A DNA stretch of 64,000 bases from Bradyrhizobium sp. CCBAU 051011 (GTDB lineage Bacteria; Pseudomonadota; Alphaproteobacteria; Rhizobiales; Xanthobacteraceae), in NCBI RefSeq assembly GCF_009930815.1, contig NZ_CP022222.1, positions 3,142,501 through 3,206,500 on the forward strand, written 5' to 3'. This document shows, piece after piece, positions 43,150 through 51,804 of this stretch (within the stretch, counting starts at the first letter, position 1; the number at the start of each line of letters is the position of its first letter). The notes under the pieces were generated by a model. That model did not search any database. It was not told where the DNA came from and saw nothing but the letters and a program-made list of their open reading frames with translations. A program made the position numbers and the translations under genes.

Positions 43150-44625
43150 TCAGTCCGTAATAAAGCCGTAGGTGCCGCGATAATTCCGTGCCTTTTCGAC
43201 GCGGCCCGGAACGCCGTAGATGCGATTGATGCTGCCGAGCAAGTCGGCCTGCGGGTCCGCCGCGGCGGCAAAGCCGTCGTCGGGGCGCGATAGGTCCTTC
43301 TGCGCCACCGCGCGGACCACGTATGGCGTGACCAGAACCATCAGTTCGGTCTGGTTGTTGACGTAGTCGCGGCTGCGGAACAGCGAGCCGAGAACAGGCA
43401 GTTGCGCCAGGCCGGGCAGGCCGTTGATGGCCTGCTTGGTCTGCTCCGCGATCAAGCCCGCCATGGCCATCGCGCCGCCCGAGGGAATCTCCAGCGTGGT
43501 TTCCGCGCGGCGGGTCTTGATCGAGGGAATGGTCAGCGAGTTCGTCGAGTTGTTGCTGAGAGCCTGCGTCAGCGTGATCGAGTTGTCGTTCGACAGTTCC
43601 GACACCTCGGTCATGACGCGAAGGCTGATCCGTCCTTCGGTCATCACCACCGGCGTGAAGTTGAGCGAAATGCCGAACTTCTTGAATGAAATCTGGGTCG
43701 TACAGACGCGCGTGACGGGATCGCAGGCATAGCCCGCGGGAACGGGAAATTCGCCGCCGGCAACGAAGGTCGCGGATTCACCCGAGATCGCGGTCAAGTT
43801 GGGCTCGGCCAGCGTGCGGACGACGCCGGCGCTCTCCATCGCGCGCAGCGTAGCCGTCACTGACGAAGTACCTCCGAACGTTCCCTGTGCCGAATTGCCC
43901 GGGACCAGCGAACGACCGAGCGCGGTGAACGGATTGGCATTGGTGAAGTTCACGACCGAGGTGCCGTAATTGAAACTGGCCGTGAGATCGATGCCCAACT
44001 GCTTGATGATATTGCGGGAGACCTCAGCGACCGTCACCTTCAGCATCACCTGGTCGCGGCCGCGGACCGCGATCGAATTGACGACCTTTTCGCTGCCGCC
44101 GACGAGGCGGGCGGCAATGTCGGCAGCCTGTTGCGCTTCGATCGGGCTTGCTGCGCTGCCGGTCAGCACGACGCCGTCGCCGACGCCTTCGATCAGGATG
44201 TCCGAATTCGGCAGCGACTGCTTCAGCGCGGCGCGCACGCCGTTGAGGTCGCGCTTGACCGCAATGTCATAGGCTGCGATCTGCGCGCCGGTGGAATCGA
44301 AGAAAACGATGTTGGTCTGGCCGACCGCGGCGCCGATGATATAGGCGCGCTGGGTCGTCCGCACGACTGCGTTGGCGACCTTGGGATCGGCGACCAGCAC
44401 GTCCTTGATCTCGCGCGGCAGATCGACCACCATCGATTTACCGATCCCGAGCGAAACGAAACGCGCGTTCATCTGTCCTTCGGCGCCGACCGGAGCCATG
44501 GCGCGATAGTCGCTCGCCACCACTGGCGTCAGCGCCGGATTGAGCGTGAGAGCAGCCACGGCCGAAAACGACAGGGCGCGGACGATGAACGTTCGCATCA
44601 TCGGCTGAATTTCCCTGCACTTCAT
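43150..44625 (-). CDS. cpaC: Outer-membrane secretin CpaC
   Basis: 491 aa from the ATG at 44625, which follows AAAGGA; a GTG seven codons earlier is within that site. Signal region (RALSFSAVAALTLNPALTPVVAS), the pilus-formation N-terminal domain (SMVVDLPREIKDVLVADPKVANAVV), a BON-like stretch, and the secretin core (EPNLTAISGESATFVAGGEFPVP; ETTLEIPSGGAMAMAGLI; LPVLGSLFRSRDYVNNQTELMVLVTPYVV). Forms the channel through which the pilus leaves the cell. Confidence 0.95.
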   Translation of the reverse strand: MKCREIQPMMRTFIVRALSFSAVAALTLNPALTPVVASDYRAMAPVGAEGQMNARFVSLGIGKSMVVDLPREIKDVLVADPKVANAVVRTTQRAYIIGAAVGQTNIVFFDSTGAQIAAYDIAVKRDLNGVRAALKQSLPNSDILIEGVGDGVVLTGSAASPIEAQQAADIAARLVGGSEKVVNSIAVRGRDQVMLKVTVAEVSRNIIKQLGIDLTASFNYGTSVVNFTNANPFTALGRSLVPGNSAQGTFGGTSSVTATLRAMESAGVVRTLAEPNLTAISGESATFVAGGEFPVPAGYACDPVTRVCTTQISFKKFGISLNFTPVVMTEGRISLRVMTEVSELSNDNSITLTQALSNNSTNSLTIPSIKTRRAETTLEIPSGGAMAMAGLIAEQTKQAINGLPGLAQLPVLGSLFRSRDYVNNQTELMVLVTPYVVRAVAQKDLSRPDDGFAAAADPQADLLGSINRIYGVPGRVEKARNYRGTYGFITD

Positions 44626-44642
44626 ATCGTGCGTCCTTTCGG

Positions 44643-45434
44643 TCACTTCTGCATTGTCTGCTGGCTGGCGACGCCATAACGGATGACGTTGAAATTTTCG
44701 CCGCGCCTGTTGCGTTGTTGTTCGTCCAGATCATCGACCGCGTTGACGTCGGCGATGCTGCGCAGCGCCAGCGTCAGCGTGCCGCTCTGGCGCGACCGCG
44801 CCAGCGTCTCGGCCTGCTCGGGCTTCAGTTCGAGGGTGACGGTCTTGCCGACCAGCGAGTTGGCGCCTTCTTTTTCCTTCGGCGCCTGGTCGATCGCGAG
44901 AACGCGAACATTGGAGAGAATGATTTCCGAACTGGAGACGTCCGGACCTCTGCCGTTGGCACTCCTCTCGCGCTTGGTGAGAAGCACGTCGACGCGGTCG
45001 TTCGGCAGGATGAAGCCGCCGGCGCCGGTTTCCGGGGAAATTTCGGTGGAAATGGCGCGGTAGCCGGCCGGCAGGATCGCCGCCATGAAGCCTGAGCCGT
45101 CGGCTTTCACCAGCTTCTGCTCGCGAATCGGCTCGCCCGCGATGAACGGGGAGCGCGCGATCGAGCCGGTGATTTCGTTGATGGCGTCAGCCTTGCTGGC
45201 CTTGTTGATGAAGTTGCTGCTAGCGGTTGCGGCCGGCCACATCTGCCATTGCAGATCGTCCGGCTTGACCGACTGGCCGAGGCCGATATCCGATTTCGCG
45301 ACGAGAATTTCGACGGTCGGCATCTGCGCGACCGGCGCCGGCGCTGGCTTGTCGTCGGACCCGCTGGCGAGATAGGCGGCAATGCCGCCGGCGACGATCG
45401 CGATGGCCAGAACCACTATGCGTGGCTTATTCAT
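44643..45434 (-). CDS. cpaB: Flp pilus assembly protein CpaB
   Basis: 263 aa from the ATG at 45434. N-terminal membrane anchor (RIVVLAIAIVAGGIAAYLAS) and SAF domain (VEILVAKSDIGLGQSVKPDDLQWQMWP), then GYRAISTEISPETGAGGFILPNDRVDVLLT, the conserved CpaB core. Probably stabilises the secretin periplasmic part. First of the cpaB-tadC run, with a CtrA-like box about 100 bases upstream. Confidence 0.93.
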   Translation of the reverse strand: MNKPRIVVLAIAIVAGGIAAYLASGSDDKPAPAPVAQMPTVEILVAKSDIGLGQSVKPDDLQWQMWPAATASSNFINKASKADAINEITGSIARSPFIAGEPIREQKLVKADGSGFMAAILPAGYRAISTEISPETGAGGFILPNDRVDVLLTKRERSANGRGPDVSSSEIILSNVRVLAIDQAPKEKEGANSLVGKTVTLELKPEQAETLARSRQSGTLTLALRSIADVNAVDDLDEQQRNRRGENFNVIRYGVASQQTMQK

Positions 45435-45535
45435 ACGCTTCACTTTCCACATTACGCTGCGACGCTTCCGCCGCCGTGATGGGAGTTGACCAGCTATTCG
45501 TCAAAGCATGGTTAATGAGGCGTGTGTAAATTGCC

Positions 45536-45550
45536 TTAACGGAAAGTTAG
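45536..45550 (-). promoter_or_regulatory. CtrA-like box upstream of cpaB
   Basis: On the minus strand CTAA-N7-TTAA, one mismatch from TTAA-N7-TTAA, 102 bases before the cpaB start in the cpaA-cpaB gap. Eye match only. Confidence 0.35.
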
Positions 45551-45560
45551 CGACGCCGGA

Positions 45561-46085
45561 TCAGCGCATGGCGAGGTGAGTGAGGTCGACCGCCTTGATC
45601 CATTCGGTCTCCGGATAGACGATCAGCGCGCCAAGCGCGAGGGCGATGCCGTAGGGGATTCCGCTCTGCTTGTCGTGCAGCCGGTTCAGCCAGGCTTGTC
45701 CCGTGAGGAAGGATGGCAGCGGCCATTGCCGGAACTGAATCAGCAGGATCGTCAGCGCGCCGCCGAGCAGCGAGACATAGAGCAAATAATTGAGCAGATG
45801 GTCGAAGCCGAACCATAGTGCCACGCTGGCTGCGACCTTGGCGTCGCCGCCGCCCATCCATCCCATCGCGAAGCAGCCAAAGGCCACCACCAGAACGGCG
45901 GCGCCGGCGCCGAAATGCAGAAGGATGTCGTGCAGGCTCATGCCGCCCAGCACCGCAAGCGCGATGAAGCCGGCAATCAGCGCCAGCGACACCCGGTTCG
46001 AAATCGTCATCGTGAACAGGTCGCTCGCGGCAGCGAACGCCATCAGGGCCGGAAACAGCAGGAGGCGGGCGGTATCGAGGATCAT
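45561..46085 (-). CDS. cpaA: Prepilin peptidase CpaA/TadV
   Basis: 174 aa aspartic membrane protease that trims the Flp prepilin. Both active-site aspartates are visible: the first in AAASDLFTMTISNRVSL and the second in the GGGDAK motif. At least five hydrophobic helices; the N-terminal methylase domain of larger PilD enzymes is absent, as usual for CpaA. About 200 bases downstream of pilA across a terminator. Confidence 0.94.
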   Translation of the reverse strand: MILDTARLLLFPALMAFAAASDLFTMTISNRVSLALIAGFIALAVLGGMSLHDILLHFGAGAAVLVVAFGCFAMGWMGGGDAKVAASVALWFGFDHLLNYLLYVSLLGGALTILLIQFRQWPLPSFLTGQAWLNRLHDKQSGIPYGIALALGALIVYPETEWIKAVDLTHLAMR

Positions 46086-46231
46086 GAAATCACGCTTGCT
46101 ACGGTTGACCGGGATGCAGGCTCTGGCTGAGCCTAGCCATGAGAAATGAACAATCGGGAAACAGCGGAACGTTGCGCGGGCATGCCGCTTCCGGCAGCCG
46201 GCCGTCAGCTCCGGCGCGTGCGCGCTCTGAC

Positions 46232-46267
46232 GAAAAACGAAAAAGGCCCCGGCTTGCCGGGGCCTTT
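46232..46267 (-). terminator. Terminator between pilA and cpaA
   Basis: On the minus strand AAGGCCCCGGC-AA-GCCGGGGCCTT followed by TTTCGTTTTT. It follows the pilA stop by about 20 bases, which would make most pilA transcripts monocistronic and let only a fraction read into cpaA. Confidence 0.88.
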
Positions 46268-46289
46268 AACGCTAGCTCGCAGCCGTCGC

Positions 46290-46454
46290 TTACTTCAGCG
46301 AGCTCGAGATCGTGTTGAAGTTCGTCGACAGCTTGGTGCCGAGACCGTTGACGGCGGTAATGATCGCGATCGCGATGCCGGCGGCAATCAGACCGTACTC
46401 GATGGCGGTGGCGCCGGACTCATCCTTCACGAAACGCGAAACGAGATTCTTCAT
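46290..46454 (-). CDS. pilA: Flp family type IVb pilin
   Basis: 54-aa major pilin: short basic leader MKNLVSRFVKDESG, cleavage after Gly14, and mature ATAIEYGLIAAGIAIAIITAV with Glu at +5 and the Flp motif EYGLIAAGIA. The stop is at 46290-46292. AGGAGT lies seven bases before the ATG. Its processing enzyme and assembly machine follow on the same strand; the high-expression layout (own promoter, own terminator) fits a structural subunit. Confidence 0.95.
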   Translation of the reverse strand: MKNLVSRFVKDESGATAIEYGLIAAGIAIAIITAVNGLGTKLSTNFNTISSSLK

Positions 46455-46614
46455 AGATGATAACTCCTGTGTACACGTGGCTGGTCGAACTTAAGTTTGG
46501 TCTCGCCGGCGTTCTCAGCACCGTGACCATGGGCGTCACCCTAGGGTGCGACAATTTCGGCGCAGTTAATTCGAACGTCGAAAAATGCTTGGAACTTGCT
46601 GTTATTGAGCACAG

Positions 46615-46629
46615 TAAACGCTGCATTAA
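46615..46629 (-). promoter_or_regulatory. CtrA-like box upstream of pilA
   Basis: On the minus strand TTAA-N7-TTTA followed by C, one mismatch from the CtrA consensus TTAA-N7-TTAA(C), about 160 bases before the pilA start within an AT-rich stretch (46555-46650). CtrA controls pilA in Caulobacter; the role here is inferred. Confidence 0.35.
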
Positions 46630-46763
46630 AGCGTTCGATAAAAATACAGGTGCGCCTTCGAAGCGTCTTCGTCGCGATCGCTTGTGCCCGCCGGCTCCTT
46701 TGATTCACGGCTCCTTAAGCGCGAGCGGATACCCCTTTTCAGGTGTGATCGAGCGAGGCCGTC

Positions 46764-47591
46764 ATGTCGAGTTTGCCAATGGAAGTCATCGAGGTGGTCG
46801 GCCAGACGATGGCGAAGGTCGTTCCGGTCACGATCGTGCTCGCCGTTGTGTTCACGGTGCTCTCGCATTTCTGGGCCTGCAATCCAGGCAAACCTTGGTG
46901 GCGCAAGCGCGAGCTCATTACCGACATCTGTTACTGGTTCTTCGTGCCGGTGTTTGCGCGCATCTTCCGCATCGGCCTGCTGGTGATCGGCGCTTCAGTC
47001 GTCTTCAACATTCACGAGGTCGACGAACTGATCGCATTCTACGACAACGGCCATGGACCGCTGGCGCGGCTTCCGCTCTGGATGCAGGCGATACTGTTCC
47101 TCGTCGCGTCCGACTTCATGCTGTATTGGCTGCACCGCATGTTTCACGGCGGCGGGTTCTGGAAATATCACGCCATCCATCATTCCTCGGAAGATCTCGA
47201 GTGGATCTCGGCGGCGCGGTTTCACCCCGTCAACCTGTTCATCGGAACGATCCTGGTCGACGTCATCCTGCTGATGGCGGGCATATCGCCCAACATCATG
47301 CTGTGGGTGGGGCCGTTCACGACCTTCCACTCCGCCTTCGTTCACGCCAACCTGAACTGGACGCTCGGGCCGTTCAAATATGTGCTGGCCACGCCGGTCT
47401 TCCATCGCTGGCATCACACCTCGCTGGAAGAGGGCGGCAACACCAATTTTGCGGGCACCTTCCCGCTCTGGGACATTCTGTTCGGAACGTTTCGCATGCC
47501 CGAGAACCGGCTGCCTGAAACTTACGGCGTGGACGACCAGAAGGTCCCGACCGAGATTGGCGGGCAACTGGCCTATCCATTTCGTCACTAG
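46764..47591 (+). CDS. Sterol desaturase / fatty acid hydroxylase family protein (first copy)
   Basis: 275 aa integral membrane di-iron protein. Histidine clusters: H124 and H128 (LHRMFH), H136 and H139-H140 (HAIHH), H154 (ARFHP), and late HSAFVHANL and FHRWHHT, the full set needed for a di-iron centre. Several hydrophobic segments, first at about 18-36. These enzymes hydroxylate or desaturate lipid carbons with O2. It starts the plus-strand cassette divergent from pilA, and has a near-identical paralogue three genes on. The lipid substrate is unknown. Confidence 0.88.
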   Translation: MSSLPMEVIEVVGQTMAKVVPVTIVLAVVFTVLSHFWACNPGKPWWRKRELITDICYWFFVPVFARIFRIGLLVIGASVVFNIHEVDELIAFYDNGHGPLARLPLWMQAILFLVASDFMLYWLHRMFHGGGFWKYHAIHHSSEDLEWISAARFHPVNLFIGTILVDVILLMAGISPNIMLWVGPFTTFHSAFVHANLNWTLGPFKYVLATPVFHRWHHTSLEEGGNTNFAGTFPLWDILFGTFRMPENRLPETYGVDDQKVPTEIGGQLAYPFRH

Positions 47592-47609
47592 GACCGGCCG
47601 GTAATTCGC

Positions 47610-49067
47610 ATGAGCATCGAAGCGGAGGCGATCCAGAAGGAGAAAACCTTCAGCCTTGCCGACGTTCCGGCATGGCTGTGGCTCGGCATCGGCATCTACG
47701 CGCTGTTGCTGGTCCGCGGCGGGGCGCTTCTGAACGATTCCGATACCTACTGGCAGATCGCCGTGGGACAGTGGATCCTCGACCATCAAGCCTTGCCGCG
47801 CGTCGACATCTACTCCTTCACAAAGACCGGAGAGTCGTGGACGTCGTCGTCCTGGCTGGCGCAGGTGCTGTATGCGGTGAGCTACAATCTGGCGGGCTGG
47901 ACCGGGCCGGTGGTTCTCGCCGCGAGCTCAATCGCCGCAACCTTCGCGTTGTTTGCCCACATTCTCGGCCGCCGCATCTCCGCCGGCTATGCGATCATGG
48001 TCGCGATCGCGGCGCTGGTGCTCTCGATGGGACATTTTCTGGCGCGCCCGCACGTGCTGGTGCTGCCGATCATGCTGGCCTGGGCGTACGGGCTGATGTC
48101 GGCAAGCGAGCGCGGTCAGGCACCGTCGGCATTGCTGTTGCCGTTGCTGGCGTTGTGGGCAAACCTGCACGGCGGGTTCGTGTTCGGCCTCGTGCTGGTC
48201 GGCGCGTTCGCGCTGGATGCGCTGTGGAATGCCGAGCGCGCGCAGCGCAGGTCGGTGACGCTGCGCTGGGCAGCGTTCGGCGTCGGCGCGCTGCTGGCCT
48301 GCTGCGCCACGCCTTACGGTTGGGGATCGATCCTCGCCGCCCGCAGGATCCTGGATCTCGGCGAACTCCTGCATCTGATCTATGAATGGATGCCGGCGGA
48401 CTTCAGCAAATTCGGCGCGTTCGAGATGGCGATCCTCATGCTGATCGCCGGCGCGCTCCACGGCGGCGTCAAGCTCACGCCGCCGCGGATCGCGCTGGTG
48501 CTCGGCCTGCTGCACATGGCGCTGTCGCATGTCAGGAACGTCGAAATCTTTGCGCTGCTGCTGCCGATCGTGGTGCTCGCACCGGTGGCCTCGCAGTTTG
48601 CGCTGCGGCCGGCTTGGTCTGCCCGCACCGGTGCCCCGATGTCCGTGGTGGCGGCGGTAATCGCCCTGCTCGGTGGCTGGACGTGGCTGCTGGCAGCCAA
48701 CACCGCTTTCGCGCCACCCCAAAACCATTCGCCGGCGGCGGCTGTCGATGCGCTGATGGCGCATAATCCGAAGCGGGTTCTCAATGATCTCCCGTTCGGC
48801 GGCTATCTGATCTGGCGGCAGATCCCGGTCTTCATCGACGGGCGTGCCGAGCTCTACGGCGAAGCCTTTGAGATGGCCTATTACCGCGCGATGCAGCTCA
48901 AGGACGTGAACGAGCTCCTGAATATTCTCAACACCTGGCAGATCGATGCCGTGCTGCTGACGCCCTTCACGCCGGCGGCCAGCCTGCTTGATCACACCGC
49001 CGGCTGGCGGCGCGTCTACGCCGATGGCAACGCGGTGTTGCACGTCCGTACCGCCGGCACGCCATGA
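47610..49067 (+). CDS. Polytopic membrane protein, GT-C glycosyltransferase-like
   Basis: 485 aa with about ten hydrophobic segments from residue 25 to 365 and a soluble C-terminal domain. The first outer loop has DSDTYWQIAVGQWILDH and VDIYSFT, followed by WTSSSWLAQVLY, and a later LWANLHGGFVFG; a loop starting with acidic residues after the first helix is where GT-C enzymes bind lipid-linked sugars. No named family is certain. The stop overlaps the acyltransferase start (ATGA), so the two are coupled. Function is inferred from topology and neighbours. Confidence 0.7.
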   Translation: MSIEAEAIQKEKTFSLADVPAWLWLGIGIYALLLVRGGALLNDSDTYWQIAVGQWILDHQALPRVDIYSFTKTGESWTSSSWLAQVLYAVSYNLAGWTGPVVLAASSIAATFALFAHILGRRISAGYAIMVAIAALVLSMGHFLARPHVLVLPIMLAWAYGLMSASERGQAPSALLLPLLALWANLHGGFVFGLVLVGAFALDALWNAERAQRRSVTLRWAAFGVGALLACCATPYGWGSILAARRILDLGELLHLIYEWMPADFSKFGAFEMAILMLIAGALHGGVKLTPPRIALVLGLLHMALSHVRNVEIFALLLPIVVLAPVASQFALRPAWSARTGAPMSVVAAVIALLGGWTWLLAANTAFAPPQNHSPAAAVDALMAHNPKRVLNDLPFGGYLIWRQIPVFIDGRAELYGEAFEMAYYRAMQLKDVNELLNILNTWQIDAVLLTPFTPAASLLDHTAGWRRVYADGNAVLHVRTAGTP

Positions 49068-50116
49068 CACGGCGCAACCAGTCGCTGGATCTTCTGCGCG
49101 GCGTGGCCATCCTGCTGGTCGTCCTGGTGCACTGCCAGGAAGAGTCTACCGGCGTCGTTCCCGGCCTGACCTGGTTTGCCAAGAACTACGGCGGGCTCGG
49201 CGTCCAGCTCTTCTTCATCATCAGCGGCTATACGATGATGCTGACATTTGGCGACAGGCTCGATCTGGCCGCCGCCCGCTCGTTCTATATCCGGCGTTTC
49301 TTCCGGATCGCGCCGCTGTTCTGGGTCGCCATTGTTTTTTATCTGCTGGCGACGCGCGGCCGCGGCATCACGAACTTTGCGCCGGACGGCGTCGGCGTGA
49401 GCGAGGTGCTGCTGACATTCCTCTTCCTGCACTCGTGCAGCGTCACCGCCTACAATTCGGTCGTTCCGGGCGGCTGGAGCATTGCGGTGGAAATGCAGTT
49501 CTATCTGCTGTTTCCGCTTCTGATCTATCTGTTCCGCCGCCGCAACGGCGCCACGTTGTGCTACGCGTCGATCGCACTTGTGAGCGTTATCGGACAATTG
49601 GCCGTCGAGCCCTATCTGATTCCGCGGCTGGCGGCGTCGCTGCCCGCCAGCCAGGCGTATCTGGCTGAGGGCGTCTTCACCAGCTGGCTGCCGCGCCAGG
49701 TGATCTGCTTCGGCTTCGGTATCCTGCTGTATGACTATATCGAGCTGAAGAACAGGCCGACATTCGCCGTGCTGCTTCTGCTCGGCGCTGCGCTGATCGT
49801 CACGCCGCAGGGCGCCGAAATCGCGCTGCTGGCTGCATTCGCGTTCGGTGTCCTGATCTCGAACGTCTCGCTGTCGTGGATGACGGTGCTGGGACGTCAC
49901 TCCTACGCCATCTATCTCGTTCATTTTGCCGTGGTGTCGCTGATAGCCGGACTGGTCCCGGTGGGCCTGGTGCCGCTGTTCCTGCTGGTCTCCGCCGTGT
50001 CACTGGCATTCAGCTATTATCTGATCGAGCCCCGGATCGAGCGTCCCTTCAACCGGCTGGGCCACGCATTGGCGTCGGCCGGCGGTGCCCCGAAAGCCGT
50101 CGTGACGACCGCCTGA
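49064..50116 (+). CDS. Acyltransferase family 3 protein (OafA/YrhL-like)
   Basis: 350 aa with about ten membrane helices. N-terminal motif LDLLRGVAILLVVLVHC, where the family has R-x10-H (here Arg13 to His23), then GLGVQLFFIISGY and the FFRIAPLFW segment. These proteins move acyl groups from cytoplasmic donors onto sugars outside the membrane, for example O-acetylation of polysaccharides. Coupled to the GT-C-like gene, suggesting that the two act on the same glycan. Confidence 0.88.
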   Translation: MTRRNQSLDLLRGVAILLVVLVHCQEESTGVVPGLTWFAKNYGGLGVQLFFIISGYTMMLTFGDRLDLAAARSFYIRRFFRIAPLFWVAIVFYLLATRGRGITNFAPDGVGVSEVLLTFLFLHSCSVTAYNSVVPGGWSIAVEMQFYLLFPLLIYLFRRRNGATLCYASIALVSVIGQLAVEPYLIPRLAASLPASQAYLAEGVFTSWLPRQVICFGFGILLYDYIELKNRPTFAVLLLLGAALIVTPQGAEIALLAAFAFGVLISNVSLSWMTVLGRHSYAIYLVHFAVVSLIAGLVPVGLVPLFLLVSAVSLAFSYYLIEPRIERPFNRLGHALASAGGAPKAVVTTA

Positions 50117-50174
50117 GGCCGCCGACGGCCGTCCAAACTGGCGGCGAGGCGGGGATTCTGCTACGCCGGTCGAA

Positions 50175-51002
50175 ATGAACCTGCCGACCGAAATCGTCGA
50201 AATGTTCGGCCAGACCTTGGCCAAGGTGGTGCCCGTCACGATCGCGCTGGCGCTGCTGTTCTCGCTACTTTCGCATTTCTGGGCCTGCAATCCCGGTAAG
50301 CCCTGGTGGCGCAAGCGCGAGCTTGTCACCGACATCTGCTACTGGTTCCTGGTGCCGCTGTTTGCGCGCGTGTTCCGCATCGGGCTGCTCGTGCTCGGGG
50401 CCGCCCTGCTGTTTGGAATTCGCGATGCCGACGAACTGATCGCCTTCTACGACAACGGCCACGGCCCATTGTCGACGCTGCCCTTGTGGCTGCAGGCGAT
50501 CCTGTTCCTGGTCGCCGCCGATTTCATCATGTACTGGCTGCACCGCATGTTCCATGGCGGCGGGTTCTGGAAATACCATGCCATCCATCATTCCTCGGAG
50601 GACGTTGACTGGATCTCGGCGGCGCGCTTTCACCCCGCCAACCTGCTGCTGGGGACCATCGGGGTCGACGTCGCGCTGCTGCTGGCCGGCATTTCGCCGG
50701 GCGTGATGCTCTGGCTCGGGCCGTTCAACATCTTTCATTCGGCCTTCGTTCACGCCAACCTCAACTGGACGCTCGGGCCGTTCAAATACGTCGTGGCGAC
50801 TCCGGTGTTTCACCGTTGGCACCACACCGCCCGCGAAGAGGGCGGCGATACCAATTTCGCAGGCACCTTTCCGCTCTGGGACCTCCTGTTCGGGACCTTC
50901 CGGATGCCGAAAGACCGCCTGCCGGAGCATTATGGCGTCGACGACCAGGTCTCGTTTCCCCGCGAGATCGTCGGGCAGCTGGCCTACCCATTCCGCAAGT
51001 AG
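50175..51002 (+). CDS. Sterol desaturase / fatty acid hydroxylase family protein (second copy)
   Basis: 275 aa, the same length as the first copy and identical at most positions by eye, including all histidine clusters (LHRMFHGGGFWKYHAIHHSSED in parts: LHRMFH, HAIHH). Differences concentrate in the first 35 residues and in the 150-180 loop. The nucleotide sequences also align without gaps, so this is a fairly recent duplication that has kept both copies intact around the two intervening genes. Confidence 0.88.
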   Translation: MNLPTEIVEMFGQTLAKVVPVTIALALLFSLLSHFWACNPGKPWWRKRELVTDICYWFLVPLFARVFRIGLLVLGAALLFGIRDADELIAFYDNGHGPLSTLPLWLQAILFLVAADFIMYWLHRMFHGGGFWKYHAIHHSSEDVDWISAARFHPANLLLGTIGVDVALLLAGISPGVMLWLGPFNIFHSAFVHANLNWTLGPFKYVVATPVFHRWHHTAREEGGDTNFAGTFPLWDLLFGTFRMPKDRLPEHYGVDDQVSFPREIVGQLAYPFRK

Positions 51003-51139
51003 GTAAATGGCGGATTTCTTGCCGCCGGGCGGCGGCCTATTTGCCCTTTGTTCATGAATTGTCGTCAGATTCACCCTGTCGGGCGCCGGTTCCGCTGTGT
51101 ATCCGCCATTGCCGGCATGTTGATGCCCCGGGGTAGAGT

Positions 51140-51640
51140 ATGTCGTTCAAGTTTCCGCGTATTCGCGCACGCGCGCGTTTTGGATTGCGTTCGCTCGTTG
51201 CAGGAATCCTGCTGTGGCCGGCCGTCTGCCTGGCCTCGCCCGATCCCGACCGCATAGCCGTCTATGTCGATCAGGCGAAGCTTGTGAAGCTTCCTGCCAA
51301 GGTCTCCACCATCGTGGTTGGAAACCCGCTGATTGCGGACGTGACGCTGCAGAGCGGCGGCATCGTCGTGGTTACCGGCAAGGGCTACGGCGCGACCAAC
51401 TTCATCGCCATGGACCGCAACGGCGAGGTGCTAGTGGATCGCCAGATCCAGGTCGAGGGCCCGTCCGATCAGCTCGTCACCGTCTACCGCGGCGTTGATC
51501 GGGAGTCCTATAGCTGCATGCCGATCTGCCAGCGCCGCGTCACCCTCGGCGACGGCGTGAACTACTTCCAGACCGCAATCAGCCAGGCCGGTTCGCTCTC
51601 GGGCCAGGCTGCGGGAGCCGCGGCGGCTGGCATCAGGTGA
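51140..51640 (+). CDS. Stand-alone pilus-formation (secretin N-terminal) domain protein
   Basis: 166 aa with a signal region (SLVAGILLWPAVCLAS). Residues about 40-115 form the same domain as the start of CpaC (YVDQAKLVKLPAKVSTIVVGNPLIADVTLQSGGIVVVTGKGYGATNFIAMD, read in parts: LPAKVSTIVVGNP and GKGYGATNFI). No secretin core follows; the C-terminal part has one Cys pair (YSCMPICQR) and an Ala/Gly tail. It probably binds the pilus secretin in the periplasm. First of a plus-strand module with tadE and a tadF-like gene. Confidence 0.82.
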   Translation: MSFKFPRIRARARFGLRSLVAGILLWPAVCLASPDPDRIAVYVDQAKLVKLPAKVSTIVVGNPLIADVTLQSGGIVVVTGKGYGATNFIAMDRNGEVLVDRQIQVEGPSDQLVTVYRGVDRESYSCMPICQRRVTLGDGVNYFQTAISQAGSLSGQAAGAAAAGIR

Positions 51641-51668
51641 GTCTGTTGCGGTAGAGAACCCGCCGGCA

Positions 51669-51690
51669 ATCTCCGGCGGGCTCGCGGCAG
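51669..51690 (+). other. Hairpin between the secretin-domain gene and tadE
   Basis: CCCGCCGG and CCGGCGGG arms around a six-base loop, with no T-run. It may weaken read-through into tadE or protect the upstream mRNA end. Confidence 0.55.
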
Positions 51691-51702
51691 GGTTAAGAGA
51701 CG

Positions 51703-51717
51703 GTTGACGCAGCGGGT
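51703..51717 (+). promoter_or_regulatory. CtrA-like box upstream of tadE
   Basis: TTAA-N7-TTGA followed by C, one mismatch from TTAA-N7-TTAA(C), 88 bases before the tadE start. Eye match only. Confidence 0.33.
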
Positions 51718-51804
51718 CGTTCTGGCTGGATCGGCCGAAACAATTCGACAATCAGTTTCGGATAGATTTTTGCGGCAATCCCCTCGCGATCTGAGGTCTC
51801 GTCG

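Noticed and set aside
46455..46763. Long plus-strand frame upstream of the first hydroxylase gene
   Set aside because: Overlaps the pilA promoter and then runs out of frame through the hydroxylase; no signal or motif in its first 100 codons.
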